From G965276675 sp965276675 (GTDB lineage: Bacteria > Acidobacteriota > Terriglobia > Terriglobales > Acidobacteriaceae), in NCBI GenBank assembly GCA_965276675.1, contig OZ255624.1, positions 1,178,001 to 1,242,000 of the forward strand: 64,000 nt of DNA, given 5' to 3'. How positions within the stretch are numbered: the stretch's first letter is position 1; each line of letters starts with the position of its first letter. A model generated the notes under the pieces. The model was not told the DNA's origin. It saw only the letters and a list, made by a program, of their open reading frames with translations, and ran no database searches. Position numbers and translations under genes: made by a program. This document shows positions 1 to 9,990 of this stretch, in pieces.

Positions 1-512
1 ACCGCATACATGGCTTGCGCTACGCGAGCCTTCGTTACTTCAACGTAGCCGGTGCGATTCCAGGCCGAGGCGAGGCACATGAACCCGAGTCGCACCTCAT
101 CCCGCTCATTCTGGATGTGGCGCTGGGGCGGCGGCAGAGCATCAAGATCTTCGGGCAGAACTACCCCACTCCGGACGGCACCTGCATCCGCGATTACATT
201 CATGTGGCCGACCTGGCCGATGCTCATCTGTTAGCGTTAACGGCACTTGAGGAGCGCGACCACTTGATTTACAACATCGGCAGCGGTGCAGGTTTCAGCG
301 TGCGGGAGGTGGTGGAATCAGCTCGGCGGGTGACGGGTCATGCCATTCCTGTGGAGGAGGTGCCGTCCCGTCCCGGTGATCCGGCTGTGCTGATTGCCAG
401 CTCCGCCAAGATCATGCAGGAGCTTGGCTGGGAGCCACAGCACACTACTCTGGACACCATCGTCGAGTCAGCCTGGCAATGGCACCAGCAAAGATACCAG
501 AAGGTGAGTTGA
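1..512 (+). CDS. galE: UDP-glucose 4-epimerase, C-terminal part (5' end outside window)
   Basis: The reading frame is open from the window edge and ends at TGA 510-512, giving about 169 residues of what is normally a 320-340 aa protein. The visible part has the short-chain epimerase signatures SLRYFNVAGA (the stretch just after the catalytic YxxxK region), PDGTCIRDYIHVADLADAH and YNIGSGAGFSVREV, which are typical of bacterial GalE. The enzyme interconverts UDP-glucose and UDP-galactose using bound NAD in the cytoplasm, supplying galactose for surface polysaccharides or the Leloir pathway. The catalytic Tyr/Lys and Rossmann glycine motif lie upstream of the window and cannot be checked. A related UDP-sugar epimerase is the only real alternative. 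Confidence 0.9.
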   Translation, partial: RIHGLRYASLRYFNVAGAIPGRGEAHEPESHLIPLILDVALGRRQSIKIFGQNYPTPDGTCIRDYIHVADLADAHLLALTALEERDHLIYNIGSGAGFSVREVVESARRVTGHAIPVEEVPSRPGDPAVLIASSAKIMQELGWEPQHTTLDTIVESAWQWHQQRYQKVS

Positions 513-600
513 AGCAGCAGAATCAGCGTAGATGAGCTGGTCCCGCGTGTGCCGGCGAGCAATATTTAGTGAGTTGCTTTCGCTTGGAGGTCGTCGCCGT

Positions 601-777
601 TCAGTTGACGCCAGTGCCGCGGTCCGCCGGCGATTCGGGCTTGATGGTGCGGTTGGCGCGCAGCTCCTTCTCGGCATTCCGGGCGTTGGAGCGGCTCTCT
701 GCTCCATTGACCGCCCACACGATGAAGAAGATTACGATCACAACCGCTGCAAAGATAAGACTCAAGGCAATTCCCAT
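601..777 (-). CDS. 58-aa single-span membrane protein downstream of MFS carrier
   Basis: This small ORF starts with ATG at 777 behind a GGGAG Shine-Dalgarno at good distance and ends at TGA 601. The N-terminus is one hydrophobic helix (IALSLIFAAVVIVIFFIVWA, about residues 3-22), followed by a charged, Asn/Arg/Glu-rich tail that would lie in the cytoplasm. It is the third member of a minus-strand series after the MFS carrier and its 56-aa partner, 59 bp behind the latter. I do not recognise the family. The clear start signal, hydrophobicity pattern and conserved orientation support a real gene; an accessory role for the carrier is inference. Confidence 0.6.
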   Translation of the reverse strand: MGIALSLIFAAVVIVIFFIVWAVNGAESRSNARNAEKELRANRTIKPESPADRGTGVN

Positions 778-836
778 GGCGTTCTCCCAATAACAGTTCG
801 AGTCTCACTGCGGCAGCGAGGGTTGCTAGGTTATCT

Positions 837-1007
837 CTAGCGGGCTTGTCCGGCCGGAGCGGGCGGTGCGCTCGACGTTGGGCTGTGCGCAGTAAAGAGC
901 TTGGCCGCGTTGACCCCGGTGTTGTAAATTCCCCACGCCAGCGGGAGTGAAACCACCAGCCATGCGGCTGCGATCAGTCCAGGCGAAGTTTTGGCATTCG
1001 TAACCAT
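837..1007 (-). CDS. MFS transporter small subunit-like protein (56 aa)
   Basis: ATG at 1007 is preceded by GGAG with 6-7 nt spacing; the stop is TAG at 837. The product has a single membrane span containing LVVSLPLAWGIYNTGVNAAKLF, shown here as LPLAWGIYNT plus NAAKLF. That pattern matches the tiny 'MFS transporter small subunit' proteins that are encoded next to oxalate:formate antiporter (OFA) family carriers in many bacteria. It lies 25 bp downstream of such a carrier (1033-2400) on the same strand, which agrees with this call. The C-terminus is a short Pro/Ala/Ser tail. How these subunits act is not well established; membrane partner of the carrier is the natural reading. Confidence 0.75.
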   Translation of the reverse strand: MVTNAKTSPGLIAAAWLVVSLPLAWGIYNTGVNAAKLFTAHSPTSSAPPAPAGQAR

Positions 1008-1032
1008 TGACGCTCCTTTCAGGGCAGTTCGT

Positions 1033-2400
1033 TTAGTGGGCTACGGGCACCGCGCCAGTAGGTTGCTGCTTCATCCAGTAACGCTCGGCGACCGGGCGAA
1101 CCAGCAAGTTGCAGATAAAACCGATGATGAGCAAGATCGTCATGATGTGCAGGATGCGCGGATAGGCCGCTTCTTTGGGCAGATGCTGCGCGACATAGCT
1201 GTCCAGAATGCCGTTGACAATAAGCGGCCCCACTATGCCCGCCACGGACCAGGCGGTAAGCAGACGTCCATGGATGGCGCTCACGTTGTAAGGTCCGTAC
1301 ATATCCCGAAGGTAGGCTGGAATGGTAGAGAAGCCGCCGCCATACATGCTGATGAGAACGCCCGCAATCAAGACGAACAGCGGGATGCTGTCCAGGTGCG
1401 CTGCGCCCGTGAAGGGAAGAAACCAGTACAGCACTGCACCCAGGGCGAAGAAGATTATGTAGGTCGGTTTGCGTCCAACGTAGTCAGAAGTGGAGGCCCA
1501 GAAGAAGCGCCCAGCCATGTTGAAGATGCTCAGAATGCCGACGAATCCACCGGCCGCGGCTGCCGTGACTCGGCCATGGAAGAGATCCTGAATCATGGGC
1601 GAAGCCTGTTCTAGAATGCCGATTCCGGCCGTGACGTTGAGGGCCAGCACCAGCCACAGCAGGTAAAACTGGGGCGTTCGCGTGGCATTGCTCACATCCA
1701 CGTTGTGGGAAGTGATCATTGCAGAGTGTTTGGTGGGTGGAGTCCAGCCTTCCGGGGCCCAATCGTCACGCGGCACCCGAATGGTGAAGACGCCAAACAT
1801 CATGAAGGTGAAATACAGGATCCCCATGGTGACCCAGGCAGAGGCGATGGGCTGGTGGCCCGATGCCTTGTAAAAGGCCATCAGTTTGGTTCCAAGTGGG
1901 GAGCCGATCATGGCGCCTCCGCCAAAGCCCATAATGGCGAGCCCCGTGGCCAAACCAGGGCGGTCGGGAAACCACTTGATCAGAGTGGAGACCGGCGAGA
2001 TGTAACCCAGTCCGAGCCCAATGCCACCGACAACGCCATAGCCTAGGTAGATAAGCCAAAGTTGGTGTGTGCTTGCGCCTGCAGCAGCTATAAGGAATCC
2101 AGCGCCAAAGCAGCACGCCGCAACAAACATCGCTTTGCGCGGGCCGGCCGTCTCCAGCCACTTGCCGAAGAGGGCGGCGGAGATGCCCAGCACGGCAATC
2201 GCGATGGAGAAGATATAGCCGATCTGTTTCAGATCCCAGGAAGACCCATCCGCGCGATGGAGCGCAAGCAGAGGGTTTTTGAAGACGCTGAACGAATAGA
2301 CCTGACCGATGGCGAGATGGATGGCGAGCGCTGCTGGTGGCACTAACCAGCGGCTAAAGCCCGGTCGTGCAACGGATCCTGCACGGTCAAGAAACGACAT
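1033..2400 (-). CDS. OFA-family MFS transporter (oxalate/formate antiporter-like)
   Basis: A 455-aa inner-membrane carrier with about 12 hydrophobic spans. ATG at 2400 follows an AGGAG ribosome site with 7 nt spacing. Recognisable OFA features are the N-terminal AIGQVYSFSVFKNPL, the loop GVVGGIGLGLGYISPVSTLIKWFPDRPGLATGL, visible in parts as GGIGLGLGYISPVST and KWFPDRPGLATG, and the second-half MFS motif ASTSDYVGRKPTY. Members exchange oxalate and formate or move other small monocarboxylates; the true substrate cannot be read from sequence. It heads an apparent three-gene minus-strand operon with two single-span small proteins. No oxalate-degrading genes (frc, oxc) lie nearby, so oxalate specificity is not supported by context. 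Confidence 0.88.
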   Translation of the reverse strand: MSFLDRAGSVARPGFSRWLVPPAALAIHLAIGQVYSFSVFKNPLLALHRADGSSWDLKQIGYIFSIAIAVLGISAALFGKWLETAGPRKAMFVAACCFGAGFLIAAAGASTHQLWLIYLGYGVVGGIGLGLGYISPVSTLIKWFPDRPGLATGLAIMGFGGGAMIGSPLGTKLMAFYKASGHQPIASAWVTMGILYFTFMMFGVFTIRVPRDDWAPEGWTPPTKHSAMITSHNVDVSNATRTPQFYLLWLVLALNVTAGIGILEQASPMIQDLFHGRVTAAAAGGFVGILSIFNMAGRFFWASTSDYVGRKPTYIIFFALGAVLYWFLPFTGAAHLDSIPLFVLIAGVLISMYGGGFSTIPAYLRDMYGPYNVSAIHGRLLTAWSVAGIVGPLIVNGILDSYVAQHLPKEAAYPRILHIMTILLIIGFICNLLVRPVAERYWMKQQPTGAVPVAH

Positions 2401-2662
2401 GGGATGCTCCTGTTGGCCCTGCTTGGCCCGTTACTACTTCGATCGAATGACGATCAGTTCTACATCGCGAGACGTACGAGTCGATGTTGTTTGAAGGTCT
2501 TTCTATGCGATGTACCAATACGGAATTCAGCTGTATGCGGCTTGGCGAGCGATGCGGCACGTAGCGTGGATAGCCGCCCGGCTTGTGTGGCCTGGAACAT
2601 GCTATGCTGTGGCGCATTTTGTACATGGCGTTGGAATCACATTTGGCCGGGAGGCAAGGTAC

Positions 2663-4393
2663 ATGCAACAGTCCGGAAGTTTACGGTGGTTAAGAATCCT
2701 CTCGGCGTTGACGGCAGGAGCATGCGTGTTTTCGGCGCCGGTTAAGACGCCGGCCCAGGTCGTGCTCGCGCCGGTAAATCCACCCCTGGGTTCTTCGAAT
2801 ACTGTCACCGCTGACCCGCCAGTGCATCGCCCTAGCACGCGGTCCTGCACCGTCACATTGCTGGAAAATCAGGCATTCGCCGACTTCAACAACAAGAGCT
2901 TCAGCTACGCTCCACCGGCGGCATGCCCCGGGCCGTGGTCCAAAGTCGTTTTAACGGCCGACTTCACCGTCACAGCCGGGCGGCAGTTTGACCGTACCGC
3001 TCAATTCAGTATCGGAAACGCCAACATCTTTTACGGTACAACAGCCGAACCCCGTGCGAACCTGAGTCCTTCCTGGCACGTGGAACGGGACGTTACGGAC
3101 TTGAGTGCACTCTTCCGCGCGCCGCAGGCTGGCCAGGCAATTCTCGGCAATATCGTGAACGGCACCTACACCAGCATCATCTACGCGAATGCGCATCTGG
3201 AGTTTTACCCCGCATCGTACCGGAATCCGGCGCCCTACGTCGCCGATCTGGTGGTCCCATTGCCAAACGCGGCTGGCGGCGCGACCACGCTGAACACGAC
3301 GAGCAGTCAGCTAGCCCAGCCGGTTACTCTGCCTCAGAACACGGAAGCGGTGTACCTCGACGTCTTCGCGCAAAGCCAATCGAATGACGAGTTCTGGTAC
3401 ACCTGCGTGCCCAATGACGTCATGGCGGAGCTACAGTCCTGCGGCAACACAGCTTTTCGCGAGACCGAGATCACGGTTGACGGACAGCCAGCCGGAGTCG
3501 CGCCCGTCTTTCCCTGGATCTTTACTGGCGGCATCGATCCGTACCTCTGGGAGCCAATTCCCGGGGTGCAAACGCTCAACTTCAAACCCTACCGCGTCGA
3601 TCTCACCCCCTTTGCCGGGCTGCTCGCAGATGGTCAGCCGCATACCGTCGGCATCAGCGTCTTTAACGCCAACAGTTACTTTCTAGCTACGGCCAATCTG
3701 CTGGTCTTTACCGATCACGACTCGGCACAGGTAAGCGGAAAGGTCACGAGCAACACGCTATCCGCAGCGCCCACTCCCAGTGTCGTCGAAAGCCTGCAAG
3801 CCGACACCAGTGGCAATGTAACCGGATCGGTCAAGACCGATTCCATCCGTAACTTCGCCATTACTGGCTATGTAAATACCTCACGTGGCCGCGTGCGGAC
3901 CACTGTGGAGCAGACGGTCCGGTTCGATAACACGCAGAACTTCACGATCAACAAGACGAAGTATGTGCAGGACATCGCACAGGCGACCGTTGTCTCGAGC
4001 AAGACTACAAAACGAGACAGCTCTTTCACCACCAGCGAAGAACGGGAGTTTCGCTATCCGCTTACCTTCAATATTGACGACACGACCAATCCTGACGGGA
4101 GCATCGTGCAGACGAGCGTAGCCGACCAAAAATACATCAAAAAGCAGACGCAGAACTTTGAGGAGTTCCCGTTCTACGCCAGCGCGGTGCGGAACCATGT
4201 TGCCACGCAGGACACCTATACCCTAACGCCCCAGCCGGGTGGCGGTTACGCAATCACGAGTCACACGGGTCAAAAGAGTTCGCAGCGGTACAAGTCTTTC
4301 GATACGCAGGGCCACTGCTACAGCCGGCAGCTCACTGCGGAAAATAACGTTCTGACCGGGGTCAAAGACAACGCAGGCTGCGAAGACCGGTAG
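2663..4393 (+). CDS. Secreted PNGase A-like N-glycan amidase
   Basis: The frame is open from 2510, but ATG 2663 has GGGAGG 8 nt upstream and begins a typical signal peptide (residues 1-34, ending near ASA-like APVKTPAQ), so I use this start (576 aa). The body matches the peptide-N4-(N-acetyl-beta-glucosaminyl)asparagine amidase A family: ACPGPWSKVVLTADFTVTAG, FDRTAQFSIG, IFYGTTAEP and a later FYPASY region, about residues 55-400. Such enzymes cut N-glycans from glycopeptides; in plants they are acid-active, and bacterial homologues occur in Acidobacteriota. The C-terminal 200 residues are beta-rich and unassigned. A secreted glutaminase-like gene follows, suggesting degradation of external plant or fungal glycoprotein. 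Confidence 0.82.
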   Translation: MQQSGSLRWLRILSALTAGACVFSAPVKTPAQVVLAPVNPPLGSSNTVTADPPVHRPSTRSCTVTLLENQAFADFNNKSFSYAPPAACPGPWSKVVLTADFTVTAGRQFDRTAQFSIGNANIFYGTTAEPRANLSPSWHVERDVTDLSALFRAPQAGQAILGNIVNGTYTSIIYANAHLEFYPASYRNPAPYVADLVVPLPNAAGGATTLNTTSSQLAQPVTLPQNTEAVYLDVFAQSQSNDEFWYTCVPNDVMAELQSCGNTAFRETEITVDGQPAGVAPVFPWIFTGGIDPYLWEPIPGVQTLNFKPYRVDLTPFAGLLADGQPHTVGISVFNANSYFLATANLLVFTDHDSAQVSGKVTSNTLSAAPTPSVVESLQADTSGNVTGSVKTDSIRNFAITGYVNTSRGRVRTTVEQTVRFDNTQNFTINKTKYVQDIAQATVVSSKTTKRDSSFTTSEEREFRYPLTFNIDDTTNPDGSIVQTSVADQKYIKKQTQNFEEFPFYASAVRNHVATQDTYTLTPQPGGGYAITSHTGQKSSQRYKSFDTQGHCYSRQLTAENNVLTGVKDNAGCEDR

Positions 4394-4425
4394 AACTGCC
4401 CTCTGCTGCAATCAAGGAGGCCGCT

Positions 4426-4518
4426 ATGCCCGGGGTTCTTCTTATTGCGTCACGAGCTTTTAGCGATAAGGCCAGCGCCCGGGTAAAAAAACTCATGCCT
4501 GCCAACGATCTGCGATGA
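4426..4518 (+). CDS. Possible 30-aa ORF with strong ribosome site
   Basis: A perfect AAGGAGG sits 6 nt before ATG 4426, much better than the signals of most genes here. The ORF encodes a 30-residue basic peptide (begins MPGVLLIASRAFSDKAS, ends NDLR) with no signal peptide or obvious domain. It lies in the 227-bp gap between two secreted hydrolase genes. It may be a translated leader peptide for the downstream gene, a small protein, or chance. There is no homology evidence. Confidence 0.3.
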   Translation: MPGVLLIASRAFSDKASARVKKLMPANDLR

Positions 4519-4620
4519 AGGGTGTAGAGATGGCTGCTGCCTATGGACGTGGGGAAAGAACGGTGAGAGCACGTGGTTTGACGTGAGGCTTGTGCAATCG
4601 CTTACACTGCTGGTTGCTTG

Positions 4621-6798
4621 ATGCAGCCTTCACTCATTGCGGGGTATTCCTTGAATCATCCGACTGCATGCTCCCCAGCGCGCACCTTGCGTAGCTCCTT
4701 ACAACTGCGTTCGCTCCTGTGGCAATTCGTCTTCTCCGTCTTCGTGCTCGTCGGAGTGCCGTGCATCGCGCAGGAACCAACACCCCTGCGCCCACCTGCG
4801 ACGCCGCTGGTTACGCACGATCCCTACTTCAGCATCTGGTCGGACGTCGACAAATTGACCGACGAGACGACCCGGCACTGGACGGGCGCGCCGCAGCCGC
4901 TCAACGGCGTCGTCCGCGTGGACGGAAAGAACTACCGCTTTCTGGGGCGCTTCGGGCATGGTCTGCCGGCGCTCGAAGAGACGCACCAGGAAGTGACGCC
5001 GACACGCACGCTGGTGACCATGACCGGCCCGGAGATTACGCTGAATCTCACCTTTCTGACGCCGGCCTTCCCACAGGATCTCGCGGTGATGAGCCGCCCG
5101 GTGACGTATCTGACCTGGGAGGTAGCTTCGCGCGACGGCAAGAGCCACGACGTAACGCTGTATCTCGACGCGGGCGCAACCCTGGCCACCAACGACCCCG
5201 GCGACAAGGTCGTTTGGATGCGCAACAGCCTTCCCGGCCTGGATCTATTGCGCGTGGGAACGGCCGACCAGAAGGTGTTGGGGCGGCAGGGTGACAATGT
5301 ACGCATTGACTGGGGTTATTTTTATCTGGCGGTGCCAAAAGGGCAGGGGGCGGTGCAGACCGCGGCGGGCAATGAGCAGTATGGAGATCAGTTCCTGAAA
5401 ACCGGAGAGTTGCCGCAGGCCGATGACTTGGGTGAGCCTCGGGCGCCGGGCAGCCGTTATCCTTTTGGGCCCACGCTGGATGTGGCCTTCCCATTGGGAC
5501 AGGTGAGCGCACAACCGGTGAGGCGGCATCTGATGCTGGCCTATGACGATGGGTACTCTGTGGAGTACCTCGAGCAGAAGCTGCTGCCGTACTGGCGTAA
5601 ACAGTTTTCCTCGTTTGCCGCGATGCTCGAGGCGGCGGACCACGACTACGCCGCAATGAACACGCGCGCCCAGGCCTATGACAAAGAGCTTGAGGCGGAT
5701 CTGGTCAAGGTAGGCGGCCCGGAGTATGCGGCCATTACGGTGCTGGCGTATCGGCAGGCAATCGCGGCGCACAAGTTGGTTGAGGACGCCGCCGGCGTTC
5801 CATTCTTCATGCCGAAGGAAAACTTCAGCAATGGGTCCATCTCGACAGTAGATGTGATCTATCCAAGCGCGCCCATGTTTTTGCTGCTGAATCCAAAGCT
5901 AGTGCAGGCGCAGCTGGAGCCAGTGCTGCGCTATGCCGAGACTCCGCGCTGGAAGTTCCCCTTTGCGCCGCACGATCTTGGCGTATATCCGCTGGCCAAT
6001 GGTCAGCTGTACGGTGGCGGCGAAGAGACGGAGGACGACCAGATGCCGGTCGAGGAATCTGGTGACATCCTGATCCTGATGGACGCAATCGCTCGTGCGG
6101 ATGGCAACGCGGCATTTGCGAAACAGTACTGGCCTTTAATGACGAAGTGGGCAAATTACCTGCTGGAGAACGGGCTCGACCCGGCCAACCAGCTTTCCAC
6201 CGACGATTTTTCCGGCCACCTCGCGCACAACACTAATCTATCGATCAAGGCCATCGAAGCCTTGGGCTGCTATGCCCACATGGCAGAGTTACTCGGACAG
6301 AAAGAGACGGCGCGCCGCTATCGGACCTCGGCGGAAATGATGGCTGGCAAGTGGGTGACCATGGCAGCCGATGGCGACCACTATAAGCTGGCCTTCGACA
6401 AACCCGATACGTGGAGCCAGAAATACAATCTCGCATGGGACACGATTCTCGGCCTGAATTTATTTTCGAAGAAGATTGCCGCAACCGAAGTAACGTTCTA
6501 CAAGACGAAGATGAATAAGTACGGGCTGCCGCTCGACAACCGCGCGACCTTCACCAAACTTGATTGGAGCGTCTGGTCGGCAGCCCTGGCTACACGCCCG
6601 GAAGACTTCCAAGCCCTGGTGCACCCGATTTACTTATTCCTGAATGAGTCCCCCAGTCGCGTGCCGATGACCGACTGGTATGACACCGTAACGGGCAAGA
6701 TGGTCGGCTTCCAGGCACGCTCCGTTGTCGGAGGCGTGTACATCAAAATGCTCAACGATCCGGCCATGTGGCAGAAGTGGGTGAAGCAGGCGCGGTAG
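4621..6798 (+). CDS. Secreted glutaminase A (GtaA)-like protein
   Basis: Predicted 725 aa, using ATG 4621 (an adjacent in-frame TTG at 4618 is possible). A signal-peptide-like hydrophobic segment near residues 29-44 ends ...CIAQEP. The domain order follows the GtaA family: DUF4964 (TPLVTHDPYFSIWSDVDKLT then HWTGAPQPLNGVVRVDG), DUF5127, DUF4965 (LAYRQAIAAHKLVEDAAG, FFMPKENFSNGSISTVDV) and a DUF1793 alpha/alpha six-barrel end (DLGVYPLANGQ, TDDFSGHLAHNTNLSIKA, YNLAWDTILGLNLF). Fungal members are secreted glutaminases; bacterial ones are often annotated only as DUF4965 proteins. No Shine-Dalgarno is evident. A loose TTGACG/TACACT pair at 4578-4608 would place transcription close to the start codon. 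Substrate is uncertain. Confidence 0.82.
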   Translation: MQPSLIAGYSLNHPTACSPARTLRSSLQLRSLLWQFVFSVFVLVGVPCIAQEPTPLRPPATPLVTHDPYFSIWSDVDKLTDETTRHWTGAPQPLNGVVRVDGKNYRFLGRFGHGLPALEETHQEVTPTRTLVTMTGPEITLNLTFLTPAFPQDLAVMSRPVTYLTWEVASRDGKSHDVTLYLDAGATLATNDPGDKVVWMRNSLPGLDLLRVGTADQKVLGRQGDNVRIDWGYFYLAVPKGQGAVQTAAGNEQYGDQFLKTGELPQADDLGEPRAPGSRYPFGPTLDVAFPLGQVSAQPVRRHLMLAYDDGYSVEYLEQKLLPYWRKQFSSFAAMLEAADHDYAAMNTRAQAYDKELEADLVKVGGPEYAAITVLAYRQAIAAHKLVEDAAGVPFFMPKENFSNGSISTVDVIYPSAPMFLLLNPKLVQAQLEPVLRYAETPRWKFPFAPHDLGVYPLANGQLYGGGEETEDDQMPVEESGDILILMDAIARADGNAAFAKQYWPLMTKWANYLLENGLDPANQLSTDDFSGHLAHNTNLSIKAIEALGCYAHMAELLGQKETARRYRTSAEMMAGKWVTMAADGDHYKLAFDKPDTWSQKYNLAWDTILGLNLFSKKIAATEVTFYKTKMNKYGLPLDNRATFTKLDWSVWSAALATRPEDFQALVHPIYLFLNESPSRVPMTDWYDTVTGKMVGFQARSVVGGVYIKMLNDPAMWQKWVKQAR

Positions 6799-6903
6799 TT
6801 TGTCGCCCATCACCGGGCGCTTGCCTCGCTTCTGGACAGTCGGTAAGGTGAGCATAAAGAGTCTGCAGTACTCGCAATGCGATCTGCGCCGAGGAATACA
6901 CGT

Positions 6904-8877
<1,974 letters not shown>

Positions 8878-9105
8878 GCTCCATCGGCTCCGTAAACATT
8901 GGACAGTCGGAGCTTCGCAGGCTGTAAGCTTTCTGAGGCCTGCGTGGAGGTCTGTCTACCGCGACCCAGAGCTGCACACCCAGGAACAAGAGCCATCGAA
9001 CAGGCATTCATGATCGTCGGGTGTCACTTGGGCGAGCGGGCGGCTCGCGGACGAGTGCTTTCGTGGAATGCCCAACCAAGAAGGGGCTCAGGTAACCTTA
9101 GCCTT

Positions 9106-9906
9106 ATGAGCAATCTCTCTGCCCAGGACTACGCAGACCTTCAGATCGCGGCCGCGAAGCTGGAAGCGCACAGCTTCGCCATGACCATTGCCTCAAAGGC
9201 CGGTATGCCCGTGGAGGCGCTTTTGCGCCGGCTTCCCGGCCGTGCCCAGAAATCGATCGGCGGGGCCGTCAACAAGGCGCTCGAACAATGCCTGCGCGTC
9301 GCCCTCACCTACGGCAATGCGAGCTCCGCCTCCGTCCACAGCAAGCGCACTCACACCATGGCCACCGCCTTCACGGGTGCTCTGGGCGGCTTCTTCGGCC
9401 TGCCTGGCCTTGCCGTGGAACTGCCCGTCACCACCACCGTCATGCTGCACTCCATCGCCGAGATCGCTCGCAGCCAGGGCGAAGACCTTTCCAGGCCCGA
9501 GAGCGCCCTGGCCTGTCTCGAGGTCTTCGCGCTCGGCCCGGAAGGCGTCCGTGGCGAAGCTCTCGAGAGTGCTTATTACGCCACCCGCGCTGCTCTGGCT
9601 CAGGTCACGCGAGATGCCGCTGTTTTTCTTGCACAGAAGAGCCTGGCTAAGGAAGGCGCACCAGCACTTGTCTCGTTCATCGCCAAGATTGCCGCCCGTT
9701 TCGGTCTGGAGGTCAGCGAGAAAGCCGCCGCCCAGCTTCTTCCCGTGGCCGGAGCAGCCGGTGGGCTCGCCCTCAATGTTCTCTTCATTGATCACTTCCA
9801 GCGTTTGGCAGAGGGCCATTTCACGGTTCGCCGCCTCGAGCGCAAGTACGGCTCCGAGCTTGTTCGCCAAGAATACGAGCGCGCTCGACCAAACCAGTCC
9901 GCCTGA
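9106..9906 (+). CDS. EcsC family protein
   Basis: The frame extends upstream to 8899, but the conserved part begins at ATG 9106 (MSNLSAQDYADLQIAA), giving 266 aa. The central segment AFTGALGGFFGLPGLAVELPVTTTVMLHSIAEIARSQGED, seen in pieces as GGFFGLPGLAVELPVTTTVM and HSIAEIARSQG, is the hallmark of the EcsC family; a second weakly hydrophobic glycine/alanine helix follows (LPVAGAAGGLALNVLFIDHF). EcsC takes its name from the B. subtilis ecs ABC-transporter operon, but no transporter is adjacent here and the molecular role is unknown. No strong ribosome site is visible. Confidence 0.8.
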   Translation: MSNLSAQDYADLQIAAAKLEAHSFAMTIASKAGMPVEALLRRLPGRAQKSIGGAVNKALEQCLRVALTYGNASSASVHSKRTHTMATAFTGALGGFFGLPGLAVELPVTTTVMLHSIAEIARSQGEDLSRPESALACLEVFALGPEGVRGEALESAYYATRAALAQVTRDAAVFLAQKSLAKEGAPALVSFIAKIAARFGLEVSEKAAAQLLPVAGAAGGLALNVLFIDHFQRLAEGHFTVRRLERKYGSELVRQEYERARPNQSA

Positions 9907-9957
9907 TCGGCGTCCACCCTTCGCTGTGCAAGCTCAGCTTCACGATGGGACACCTGG

Positions 9958-9981
9958 CGAGAACTACGGTCGGGATGACAG
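9958..9981 (+). repeat. Dispersed intergenic repeat, copy 1
   Basis: This 24-bp stretch, in the gap between convergent EcsC and histidine-kinase genes, matches 22034-22057 with one mismatch. The shared core reads CGGTCGGGATGACAG. It is the end of a longer low-complexity intergenic stretch from about 9912 and resembles the dispersed non-coding sequences that recur in acidobacterial genomes. Confidence 0.5.
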
Positions 9982-9990
9982 GTGTGGGGG

